From: Methylobacterium sp. UNC378MF
GTDB lineage: Bacteria > Pseudomonadota > Alphaproteobacteria > Rhizobiales > Beijerinckiaceae
Length of the DNA stretch: 64,000 bases
Reading direction: 5' to 3'
NCBI RefSeq assembly: GCF_900103195.1
Contig: NZ_FMWU01000007.1
Location: forward strand, 124,001-188,000
Of the stretch, positions 17,231 to 24,852 are shown piece by piece. Positions within the stretch are counted from its first letter, which is position 1. Each line of letters begins with the position of its first letter. The notes below the pieces were generated by a model. The model made no database searches. It was not told the origin of the DNA and saw only the letters and a program-made list of their open reading frames with translations. The position numbers and the translations under genes were made by a program.

Positions 17231-20200
17231 TCCGCCGCCTCGCGCAGAAGGGCGTCAGTCGGGAGGGCGTTACGCCGGCTGTGCCAGAGGCCGCGGTCCC
17301 GGGCCGCATCGAAGCGCTCCAGGATCGCCCGGGTGGCCGCCGGGTTGGCGGCGCGCAGGCGCTCGAACACCTCGGCATCGGCGATCCATGCGGCGTACAG
17401 CGCCTCGAAATCGCCGTCGGACACCGCATCGCTGGCGGCGGCCAGGACGAAGACCGCGTCGAGCCCCTGGGCGAATTCCTGCGCGCCGCGGTAGCCGTGG
17501 CGGAGTTGGGCCGCGATCCAGCGGGGATCGGCCAGACGCCCGCGGATCAGGCGAGCCGCGTCCTCTCGGGCGGTCCGCGCCTTCGGCCGTTCCGGCACCG
17601 AGACGTCGAGGCTGTAGAGAGCGGGGCTGGCCCCCGCCAGGGCTGCGGCGGCCGCGAAGCCGCCCATCGCATCGACCGCGGCATCGCCGTCGAACAGATC
17701 CCGCTCGGCCACGTCGAAAGCGTGGAGATAGGCGTCGGCTGCCGTCACCCGGGCGGCGAAATCCGCGTCCGGCCCCTCGCGGTCCCCGTAGGCGTGGCCG
17801 CTGGCCGCGAGATAGGCAAGCCCGAGATCGGCGCGGCCATCCCAAGTGCCGTCCAGGGCGGTCGCGGCAGTGCCGGCGCCGTAGCGGCCCGGCGCCGCTC
17901 CGTAGACCCGCACGGACGTGTCGCCCCGTCGGCGAGCGCCCGCGAGCGGGTTCTCGTCATCGGCCTCGTCCCGCTCAGCCACGGCGCGGGCGGCTCGATC
18001 GAGCAGCGCGAGTGTCTCGGGGAACGTGTCGCGGAACGCGCCGGAGATCCGGACGGTGACGTCGATCCGCGGACGGTCCAGCATCGCGAGGGGCAGGATC
18101 TCGAAGCCGGTGACCCGGGTGCTGGCATGGTCCCAGACCGGCCGGACACCCATCAGGGCGAGGGCATGGGCCACATCCTCCCCGCCGGTGCGCAGGGTCG
18201 GAGAGGCCCAGAGATCCATGACGATCCGGGCCGGATAGGAGCCCTCGTCCTGGAGAAAGCGGGTCACGACCGCGGCGGCGGCCCGCTCGCCGAGGAGCGC
18301 GGCGGCGCGGCTCGGGATGGCGCGCGGGTCGAGAGTCGCGAGGTTGCGCCCGGTCGGGAGTACGTCGGACCGGCCGCGGGACGGCGATCCGGATGGGCCG
18401 GGGGGAACGAAACGCCCATCGAGGGCCGCCAGCAGCCCGTTCCGTTCGGCGGCCGCGCTCGCCACCACAGGCTCGGACGCGCCGTCGGAGGCACGCCCGA
18501 AAACGTGGAGGCCGTCGCGAAAGACGGTCTCGCCAAGATCGCAGAGATGGGCGTCGAGCCGTGTCAGCGCCTCGTCCATCGGCGTGTCCGCGCCGATCCC
18601 GGCACCGTCCAGCAATCCGGCCGCCTCCGCCTCCTCGAGGATGGCGCGGGCGACGAGGTCCGCGCGGCGGGGATCGAGCACGCTGGCGGCGGAATACTCC
18701 TCCACCAGCTCACGCAGCCGCGCAGCCTCGGGTGTGAGCGTGTGGACGGCGATGTTCGGTGTCAGATGACCGAGCGCCACCCCGCCGAGGCGGCGCTTGA
18801 GCGGCGCGGCCTCGCCCGGGTCGTCGACGATGAACGGGTAGATCACCGGCAGGCCGCCGACGCAGAGCGCCGGGAAGCAGGCGGGCGAGAGGGCCACGGC
18901 CTTGCCCGGCAGCCACTCGGTGGTGCCGTGCGTGCCGAGCTGCACCAGAGCGTCGAAATGATGCCGCAGGCCGAGGTAGAAGGCCAGGTAGGCGTGGGTC
19001 GGAGCGCGGTCGAGGTCGTGATACCCGGTCTTGCGATCGGGATCGCGCCCGCGGTCAGGCTGCAGGAAGAGCGCGAGGTCGCCGCGGTCCGGGATCGCGG
19101 TGACCTCGTCGCAATCCGCCGCAGGTGGCTGATTGCGCGCGGCGGCGCCCGTCACCATCCGGAACCGGAAGGCGCCGTCGACGCAGACCGGGTCCGCTTC
19201 GGCCTCGCCCCAGAGCGCGGTGATGGTGCTGCGCGCGTCTTCGGGAAGAGAGCCCCACCACGCCTTGTAGGCCGCGAGCGGCACCTGGAACTCCGCCGGG
19301 CCCTCCGTGAGATCGGCCATCAGCGTTGCGGCCTCCGGAAGCGTGCCCGCCGCGTAGCCTTCAGCGGCGAGGTCGGCGGCGATCGCGCGGGCGCTCTCGG
19401 GCGTGTCGAGGCCGACCGCGAAGCCGGCCCGGCCGCCGCGGGCCGGATAGTCGGACAAGACCAGGGCGACGCGCCGCGCCGCCCGGGGCAGGGCGCCCAG
19501 CCGCAGCCATCCCGCGGCCCGGTCGGCAAGCGCGGTTATGCCGGCGTCGTAGGGTACCGCCCGCCGCTGGGCGAAACCGGCAAGCTCCGGGCTCTCCTCC
19601 TTGAAGGAGATCGGGAAGCCCGAGAGCCGGCCGTCGAATTCCGTCAGCGCGACCTGCATGGCGAGGTCGGCCGCGCCGAGGCCCCGGGCCGAAGCTTCCC
19701 AGGCCGCGCGGGGCGAACCCACTGTGAAGGCCTGAAGCACCGGGCAATCGGCGCCGTCGAGGACGAAGTCGATGCCCTCCTCGCGGGCCGAGAAGGCGGT
19801 CGCGGCGACCACGAGATCGGGTCTGCGCGCCCGCACGGCCGCGGCGACGGCGGCGGCGGCCTCCGGCTCCTTCAGGCTGGACACCACCATCGGCAGCGTG
19901 CCGATCCCGCGAGCCCTCAAGGCCGCGGCGAGCGCGACGAACGGCTCGGTGTCGCCGCCGAACACGGCCGAGCGGTAGATCAGTAGAAGAACGACGGGCG
20001 TGGCCGCGATCGGCGACCCGGCGAGCGGGATCGCCGTGCCGGCCGAGGCGATCGCCGCTTCGAGCGGAAGAACGCCGCAGCCCGGACACCAGGGAAAGCC
20101 GCGGGGCAGCGGCTGCGGGGGCTCGACCATGCCGGCGGCGCCCAGCCGGACCGCCAGCCTCCGCAGCATCCGCCGCAGGTTGTCGGGGCCGCCGGCACGG

Positions 20201-20619
20201 AAATAGGCGTCGAGCTGGCCGGCCAGCTCGGGATCGGTGGAGAACGCGGCCAGGCGCGGATCGGGCCGGTCGTCGCCCGGCAGGACGGCCAGCACGACGC
20301 CATGCGCCCGCGCGGCCTCGGCGCAGCGCTCGATGCCGTAGCGCCAGTAATCCAGGCCGCCGAGACAGCGGATCACCACGACCTTGGCGTGAGCCACCAC
20401 GCGCTCGACGTAGAGATCGACGGACAGCGGATGCCGCAGCTTTGCGAGCTTCGCGAGCCGCAGGCTCGGCAGGCCGGCCTCCGCGGCGTGGGCCTGCCCG
20501 ACCGCCGCGAGGTCGCTGTCGGTGAACGACAGCACCACGAGGTCGCCGGGCTCCTGCCCGAGATCCACGGCCGCCTCGCCCTCGTCGAGGGAGACGGCAT
20601 CGATGCGCACGAGATGCAC
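17227..20619 (-). CDS. cobN: Cobaltochelatase large subunit CobN
   Basis: Large subunit of the ATP-dependent cobaltochelatase that, with CobS and CobT, inserts Co2+ into hydrogenobyrinic acid a,c-diamide. The 1130-residue protein has family landmarks such as RCLGGLDYWRYGIE near residue 85, LIYRSAVFGGDTEPF near residue 215, LVQLGTHGTTEWLPGKAVALS (split near residue 565), NIAVHTLTPEAARL and DLWASPTLRTGGEDVAHAL. It is somewhat shorter than the roughly 1270-residue Pseudomonas enzyme. Its stop overlaps cobG by four bases, and cobW precedes it by 47 bases. CobS and CobT are not in the window and must be encoded elsewhere. Confidence 0.96.
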   Translation of the reverse strand: MHLVRIDAVSLDEGEAAVDLGQEPGDLVVLSFTDSDLAAVGQAHAAEAGLPSLRLAKLAKLRHPLSVDLYVERVVAHAKVVVIRCLGGLDYWRYGIERCAEAARAHGVVLAVLPGDDRPDPRLAAFSTDPELAGQLDAYFRAGGPDNLRRMLRRLAVRLGAAGMVEPPQPLPRGFPWCPGCGVLPLEAAIASAGTAIPLAGSPIAATPVVLLLIYRSAVFGGDTEPFVALAAALRARGIGTLPMVVSSLKEPEAAAAVAAAVRARRPDLVVAATAFSAREEGIDFVLDGADCPVLQAFTVGSPRAAWEASARGLGAADLAMQVALTEFDGRLSGFPISFKEESPELAGFAQRRAVPYDAGITALADRAAGWLRLGALPRAARRVALVLSDYPARGGRAGFAVGLDTPESARAIAADLAAEGYAAGTLPEAATLMADLTEGPAEFQVPLAAYKAWWGSLPEDARSTITALWGEAEADPVCVDGAFRFRMVTGAAARNQPPAADCDEVTAIPDRGDLALFLQPDRGRDPDRKTGYHDLDRAPTHAYLAFYLGLRHHFDALVQLGTHGTTEWLPGKAVALSPACFPALCVGGLPVIYPFIVDDPGEAAPLKRRLGGVALGHLTPNIAVHTLTPEAARLRELVEEYSAASVLDPRRADLVARAILEEAEAAGLLDGAGIGADTPMDEALTRLDAHLCDLGETVFRDGLHVFGRASDGASEPVVASAAAERNGLLAALDGRFVPPGPSGSPSRGRSDVLPTGRNLATLDPRAIPSRAAALLGERAAAAVVTRFLQDEGSYPARIVMDLWASPTLRTGGEDVAHALALMGVRPVWDHASTRVTGFEILPLAMLDRPRIDVTVRISGAFRDTFPETLALLDRAARAVAERDEADDENPLAGARRRGDTSVRVYGAAPGRYGAGTAATALDGTWDGRADLGLAYLAASGHAYGDREGPDADFAARVTAADAYLHAFDVAERDLFDGDAAVDAMGGFAAAAALAGASPALYSLDVSVPERPKARTAREDAARLIRGRLADPRWIAAQLRHGYRGAQEFAQGLDAVFVLAAASDAVSDGDFEALYAAWIADAEVFERLRAANPAATRAILERFDAARDRGLWHSRRNALPTDALLREAAE

Positions 20620-20666
20620 CGCAGCGGCCCCTTAGACCGAGTCCGGGCGGGGGCGCGCCACAGTCG

Positions 20667-21701
20667 TCATCCCGCGAGGGCCGCCGCGACGGCGCCCTTG
20701 TCGAAACCCTTGAGGCCGATCACGACCAGCGTCCCGTCGCGGGCCTCTCCGGCCCGCCACGGCCGGTCGAAATGATGGGCCACGCGCCGGCCGACACCCT
20801 GCACCACGAGGCGCATCGGCTTGCCCTCTACCTCGGCGAAGCCCTTGATGCGCAGGACACCGACAGCCTCGGCCGCCTTCTCGACCCGGGCCGCGAGATC
20901 CCCAGCGGTCACCGCCGGGCGGACCGGCATCGCCACGGTTTCGAAATCGTCGTGGTCGTGATCCTCGCCCTCGCCGTGATGCGAGGGACGCGCATCGAGA
21001 TCGTCCTCGGCGGCCGCCGCGAGGCCGAGCAGCACCCGCGGATCGATCGCGCCGTTCTCCGTCTCGACCACCTTCACGGCCCGGGGCAGATGCCCCTCGA
21101 CCTCGGCGCGGACCCTGGTCCGGGTCGCGGCGTCGATGAGGTCGGCCTTGTTCAGCACCACGAGGTCGGCACAGAGGAGCTGATCCTCGAACACCTCCTC
21201 CAGCGGGTTGTCGTGGTCGACCGACTGATCGGCGGCCCGCTGGGCGGCCAGGGCCTCGGGATTCTCCGCGAAAGCGCCCGCGGCCACCGCCGGGCCGTCG
21301 ACCACCGCGACGACGCCGTCGACGGTCACCCGCGAGCGGATCGCCGGCCATTGGAACGCCTGGACCAGCGGCTTCGGCAGCGCGAGGCCCGAGGTCTCGA
21401 TCAGGATGTGCTCCGGCGGCTCCGCGCGGCCGAGCAGGGTCTCCAGTGCCGGCACGAAATCGTCTGCGACCGTGCAGCAGATGCAGCCGTTCGGCAGCTC
21501 GACGATCGCATCCTCGGTGCAGCCCTCGACCCCGCAGGCGGCCAGGAAGGACTTGTCGAAGCCGACGTCGCCGAACTCGTTCACCAGGATGGCGAGGCGG
21601 CGCCCTTTGGCGTTCTCGACGACGTGGCGGACCAGGGTGGTCTTTCCGGCCCCGAGGAAGCCCGTGACGATGGTGCAGGGAATCTTATTCACGAGGGTCA
21701 T
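20667..21701 (-). CDS. cobW: CobW-type COG0523 GTPase
   Basis: G3E-family metal chaperone GTPase of 344 residues. The P-loop TGFLGAGKTT is at residues 13-22, the CxCC metal site GCICC at residues 72-76, and the guanine-specificity motif is LVVLNKADL. A His/Asp-rich stretch (HHGEGEDHDHDD) follows before the C-terminal CobW_C domain. It probably delivers cobalt to the CobN chelatase. ATG 21701 overlaps the stop of the DUF1636 gene by four bases, supporting co-expression with cobalt import and chelation genes. Confidence 0.93.
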   Translation of the reverse strand: MTLVNKIPCTIVTGFLGAGKTTLVRHVVENAKGRRLAILVNEFGDVGFDKSFLAACGVEGCTEDAIVELPNGCICCTVADDFVPALETLLGRAEPPEHILIETSGLALPKPLVQAFQWPAIRSRVTVDGVVAVVDGPAVAAGAFAENPEALAAQRAADQSVDHDNPLEEVFEDQLLCADLVVLNKADLIDAATRTRVRAEVEGHLPRAVKVVETENGAIDPRVLLGLAAAAEDDLDARPSHHGEGEDHDHDDFETVAMPVRPAVTAGDLAARVEKAAEAVGVLRIKGFAEVEGKPMRLVVQGVGRRVAHHFDRPWRAGEARDGTLVVIGLKGFDKGAVAAALAG

Positions 21702-22099
21702 TCCGCGGCCTCCAGGGTGCCGGCGGGACGCGGGCGGGATTCGGGGAAAGGGGGTATACGGGCGATCACACCCTTGCGGAACGCCTCTGGGCGGGCGCGC
21801 CAAGGCACGAGCCCGTCCGGCGTCTCTGCGTACGCGGCAAGCCCGGCGAGGATCGTCTCGGCCGAAGCGGCCGGGTCCATGTCGCCGTAGACGTAGGTCC
21901 AGCGGTCCGCCGAGGCGACCGCCACGGTGCAGGGGCGCTTGCAAACGGACAGGCACTCCACCGCTTCGATTCGCAGGTCCGGTGCGCCCTCGCTTCGTGC
22001 CCGAAGCGCCTCCAGCAGGCGGGCCCCGGCACGGGGGCCGTCCGGATCGTCGTCCGGGCGGCGACAGGTTGTGCAGACGTACAGGACGGTCTCAGGCAC
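21698..22099 (-). CDS. DUF1636 small cysteine-rich metal/Fe-S protein
   Basis: A 133-residue protein of the DUF1636 type. CTTCRR near the N-terminus and CLSVCKRPC near residue 55 give a four- to five-cysteine pattern like a thioredoxin-fold 2Fe-2S ferredoxin. An ASADRWTYVYGDMDP segment follows. Its function is not established. The GTG at 22099 overlaps the cbtA stop by eight bases and the end overlaps cobW by four, so it is locked between cobalt import and the CobW chaperone. It may act as a redox or cobalt-handling partner, which is inference from context. Confidence 0.82.
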   Translation of the reverse strand: MPETVLYVCTTCRRPDDDPDGPRAGARLLEALRARSEGAPDLRIEAVECLSVCKRPCTVAVASADRWTYVYGDMDPAASAETILAGLAAYAETPDGLVPWRARPEAFRKGVIARIPPFPESRPRPAGTLEAAE

Positions 22100-22829
22100 G
22101 GGCCGCTCCCGGTTCCGTTCCGCGCGCAAAGGCCTGCCACGCCCAGCCGAATCCAAGGCCGATCAGGATCCAGAACACGAAGCTGATCGCCAGCGAGCGG
22201 GCGGCGAATTGGGCGGCCAGCACCGCCGGAAGCTCGGATGCGGCCTCCGGTGCCTGGGGCGCACCGACGACATGCGGGACGATGATCAGGACAAGGCCGC
22301 CGAGGATCGTGATCAGCGCGCGGCGGATCGTGATCAGATAGAGCCCCATGCCGGTCGCCGCGGCGGTCATCACCCACCACGCCTGACGGGCGGCGAGGGG
22401 TGCGGCCGCGCTTCCGGGCAGTTCCGGCGGCAGGCCGAGACCCGGCGCGAGGGCGACGCTGGCAAAGCCCGCCACCGCGAAGGCGAGACCGACCTGCGGC
22501 GTCGGCTCGCGGCCGCAGGCGAGCATCACCGCGCCGAGCAGCAGCGCGTAGCCGACGCCGCCGACGAGGGTCGCGAGACCGGTGAACGCCATCCGTGGCA
22601 GGCCCGGGCCGGGCTGCCATGCGGGCGCCGCGTCGGGCGCAGCGTGGTCGTGCCCGGCATGAGCCAGCACGATCGGCAGCGCCTGCGCGGCCTGATGGGG
22701 TGAGTCCTGCTGCTCGTAGCGCTCGGCTGCGACGATCAGCGGCGAGGTCAGCGTGAGTTCGAGGCCCGTCACGACGGCAGCCGCGAAGAAGCCGGCGGCG
22801 AGAGCCGCCGACAGAAGCCGGATGATCAT
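22092..22829 (-). CDS. cbtA: Cobalt transporter subunit CbtA
   Basis: A 245-residue membrane protein with five to six hydrophobic segments, matching CbtA of the B12-regulated cobalt importer CbtAB. A periplasmic loop carries the histidine motif LAHAGHDHAAPD near residue 50, likely a metal-capture site. MAFTGLATLVGGVGYALLLG and WWVMTAAATGMGLYLITI are membrane segments. ATG 22829 follows cbtB by 16 bases. Regulation is by the cobalamin riboswitch upstream of cbtB. Confidence 0.9.
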   Translation of the reverse strand: MIIRLLSAALAAGFFAAAVVTGLELTLTSPLIVAAERYEQQDSPHQAAQALPIVLAHAGHDHAAPDAAPAWQPGPGLPRMAFTGLATLVGGVGYALLLGAVMLACGREPTPQVGLAFAVAGFASVALAPGLGLPPELPGSAAAPLAARQAWWVMTAAATGMGLYLITIRRALITILGGLVLIIVPHVVGAPQAPEAASELPAVLAAQFAARSLAISFVFWILIGLGFGWAWQAFARGTEPGAARA

Positions 22830-22845
22830 CCCTGCGCCAGAGACG

Positions 22846-23028
22846 TCAGTGGCAGGGAAAATTCTGGGTATGGCGGAAATCGTGCGCCGCGTTGTGGAAC
22901 GCGATCGCCGGCGAGAAGCCGGCCATGAACAGCAGGCCGAGGCCAAGCATGGCCGCGAGCGCAATGACGACCGGGCGCTCAGACGAGCGGGTGCCGGCGG
23001 CGACGGGGGCGAGGGTCTGCGTGGTCAT
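22846..23028 (-). CDS. cbtB: Cobalt transporter subunit CbtB
   Basis: A 60-residue single-pass membrane protein with one hydrophobic segment (VVIALAAMLGLGLLFMAGF) and a C-terminal histidine-rich tail, HNAAHDFRHTQNFPCH, typical of CbtB and likely to bind cobalt. It partners CbtA in cobalt import and is the first gene after the cobalamin riboswitch. An in-frame extension upstream to 23061 is open, but ATG 23028 fits the family. Confidence 0.92.
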   Translation of the reverse strand: MTTQTLAPVAAGTRSSERPVVIALAAMLGLGLLFMAGFSPAIAFHNAAHDFRHTQNFPCH

Positions 23029-23069
23029 GTCGAACTTCTCCAGCCGCCCCACCGGCGGCAATGCGGAAT

Positions 23070-23240
23070 CCTGTCGTGACGGCAGGTCTCCTGGCTCGCG
23101 GCTCGGCGCGCCTACCGCCTTCCCGGATCGCTCCGGTGGCGCTTGGCAGGCGCTCGCCGCTCACAGTTGCGGGGGCAGCCGCGGAGTTGGGGCCTAGACC
23201 CCTCACCGCATTCCCTTTTCACCCCGTTTCCGGGGCACCG
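23070..23240 (-). promoter_or_regulatory. Cobalamin riboswitch controlling cbtB-cbtA and downstream cob genes
   Basis: Read on the minus strand, the conserved B12 box AGCCAGGAGACCTGCCGT is at 23096-23079, about 50 bases before the cbtB start. Upstream are the other class landmarks, including GGGAATGCGGTGA and the CCCCCGCAACTGTGAGCGG core around 23160-23180, and a closing helix near 23225-23240. Binding of adenosylcobalamin is expected to shut off the cobalt importer and the co-transcribed genes. Boundaries are approximate. Confidence 0.95.
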
Positions 23241-23421
23241 TCACGCCGCCGTTGTAGACGCATGACGGCCCGGACACAACGGAGCCGCGCCGGTTCGAAC
23301 CCGATTCCCCTGCCTGTCCTCGGACCGCCGGGCTTGACGGCAGCGCCGCGATGCGGGCACCGCCGCACCGGACGCCCGGCCGGCCCGGCGCGGGTGCGTC
23401 CGTGCAGCTCGCGGAGACCCG

Positions 23422-24786
23422 ATGGCCCTGGCAGACGATCCGAAGCCGGTCCTCCTCGACCTCGCGGCCGGCCACGATCCGCGGATCGTGTCGGAATCCG
23501 GAACCGGTACGGCCTGGCTTGAGGTCGACCTCGGCGGCCGCTTCCCGATCCACTCCGTCGTCTTGCACCCCCCGAAGGGGACCGTACCTCCGGAACCCGA
23601 CGAGGTCGCGGTGGCGGTCTCGCGGGACGGCGTGACGTGGACCACGCCGGACATCGCCGGCTGGACCGCGACCCCGGACGCCCTCGTGGCTGTGATCGTC
23701 TCCGATGAGCGGGCCTGGGCGCGCGCGATGCGGATCGCCGTGCCGGATCCGACCCGCATCGCAAACGTGAATCTCCTGGCCGATGAGGCCGCCGTCGATC
23801 TCATCGCCCTGCGGTCGATGCTCGGCCTCGACGTGACGCTCCTGAACGAGAAGCCCGGCGCCAACGTCTACGTAACCTACAATCTCCAGTCCGCGCCCGG
23901 CCGCTCGAGCCATGCCCTGGTGGGCCTGTCGCTGTTTGAGAACGGCGCCTTCGGCAACTGCCTCGTGCAATACATTATCGCGGTCTCGATCGCGAAGGCG
24001 CTCAACCTGAAATACATAAAGGTCCCGAAGGCCGACCGCAGCAAGGTGATCTTCCTGACCGAGCGGCTGACCTGTGACGGCATCACCTTCATCCCGCCGG
24101 ACGAGCCGCTGCCGCCGGACGGCTACTTCCTGTCCGGTCTCTACTTCGATCCGACGCAGTTCGAGCGCGTGACCGCTTTGCAGGGGCCGACCGACTCCCG
24201 CGCGATCGTGCAGAATGTCATCCGGCCCCTGTTCAACGGCCTGCCGAAGACCTTCCCGCCAAAGCCCGACGACCAGCTCCTGATTCACATCCGGTCAGGC
24301 GACATCTTCAGCACCTGGGTCGATCCGCACTATCCGCAGCCGCCCTTCGCCTTCTACCGGATGGTCATCGACCGGCTGTTGGCCGAGGGCCGGATCCGTT
24401 CCGTGAAGCTCGTCTTCGAGAACAGGTTGAATCCGGTCATTGCCGAGGTGGAGGCCTACGCGCAGCGGTGCGGCCTGCCGGTGGAAATCCAGAGCGAGTC
24501 GCTGATCTCCGACGTCGCCGCGCTCGTGGACGGCCGCTACCTCGTCTTCGGGTTGGGAACCTTCGGGCCGGCGATCTGCCACCTCTCGGAGCGTGTCGAG
24601 CAGGTGTTCTACTTCGCGTCCAATTGGCCGCAGGGCTTCCAGTCGATCCCGACCATCGGGAAAGTGGTCGAGGTCCGCGATCTCGACGGTCGCTACATGA
24701 AGGTCGGCGAGTGGCAGAACACCGACGCGCAGCGCCGGACGATGGTCGATTACCCCGCCGAAGCCCTCGCCTTCGACGACGCCTGA
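23422..24786 (+). CDS. Discoidin-like domain fused to a fucosyltransferase-like glycosyltransferase
   Basis: A 454-residue protein with no signal peptide seen. Residues about 1-125 look like an F5/8-type C (discoidin) sandwich (AWLEVDLGGRFPIHSVVLHP, later ARAMRIAVPDP). Residues about 165-440 resemble a GT-B fucosyltransferase: FENGAFGNCLVQYIIA recalls the GxLGNxxFQY nucleotide-sugar motif of GT11, and LLIHIRSGDIF is the HxRxGD-type motif of alpha-1,2/1,6 and O-fucosyltransferases. A GGAG site precedes ATG 23422. The acceptor is unknown; surface polysaccharide is likely. It stands alone between the riboswitch and an S10 peptidase. The domain calls are from motif reading and are moderate. Confidence 0.65.
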   Translation: MALADDPKPVLLDLAAGHDPRIVSESGTGTAWLEVDLGGRFPIHSVVLHPPKGTVPPEPDEVAVAVSRDGVTWTTPDIAGWTATPDALVAVIVSDERAWARAMRIAVPDPTRIANVNLLADEAAVDLIALRSMLGLDVTLLNEKPGANVYVTYNLQSAPGRSSHALVGLSLFENGAFGNCLVQYIIAVSIAKALNLKYIKVPKADRSKVIFLTERLTCDGITFIPPDEPLPPDGYFLSGLYFDPTQFERVTALQGPTDSRAIVQNVIRPLFNGLPKTFPPKPDDQLLIHIRSGDIFSTWVDPHYPQPPFAFYRMVIDRLLAEGRIRSVKLVFENRLNPVIAEVEAYAQRCGLPVEIQSESLISDVAALVDGRYLVFGLGTFGPAICHLSERVEQVFYFASNWPQGFQSIPTIGKVVEVRDLDGRYMKVGEWQNTDAQRRTMVDYPAEALAFDDA

Positions 24787-24852
24787 TCGGAAGCGCGGCC
24801 TGCTGATCCCGGACCAGGGAATGCGCGCCAGCCTGCGCTCAGTCCAAAGACA

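Noticed and set aside
17125..19986. A 953-codon plus-strand frame opposite cobN
   Set aside because: It is antisense to the clearly coding cobN, is rich in Arg/Gly/Pro as expected for a shadow frame in GC-rich DNA, and has no family motif.
23285..23325. GGTTCGAACCC string resembling a tRNA T-arm
   Set aside because: The flanking bases do not form the T-stem, and no D-arm, anticodon arm or acceptor stem can be drawn around it.
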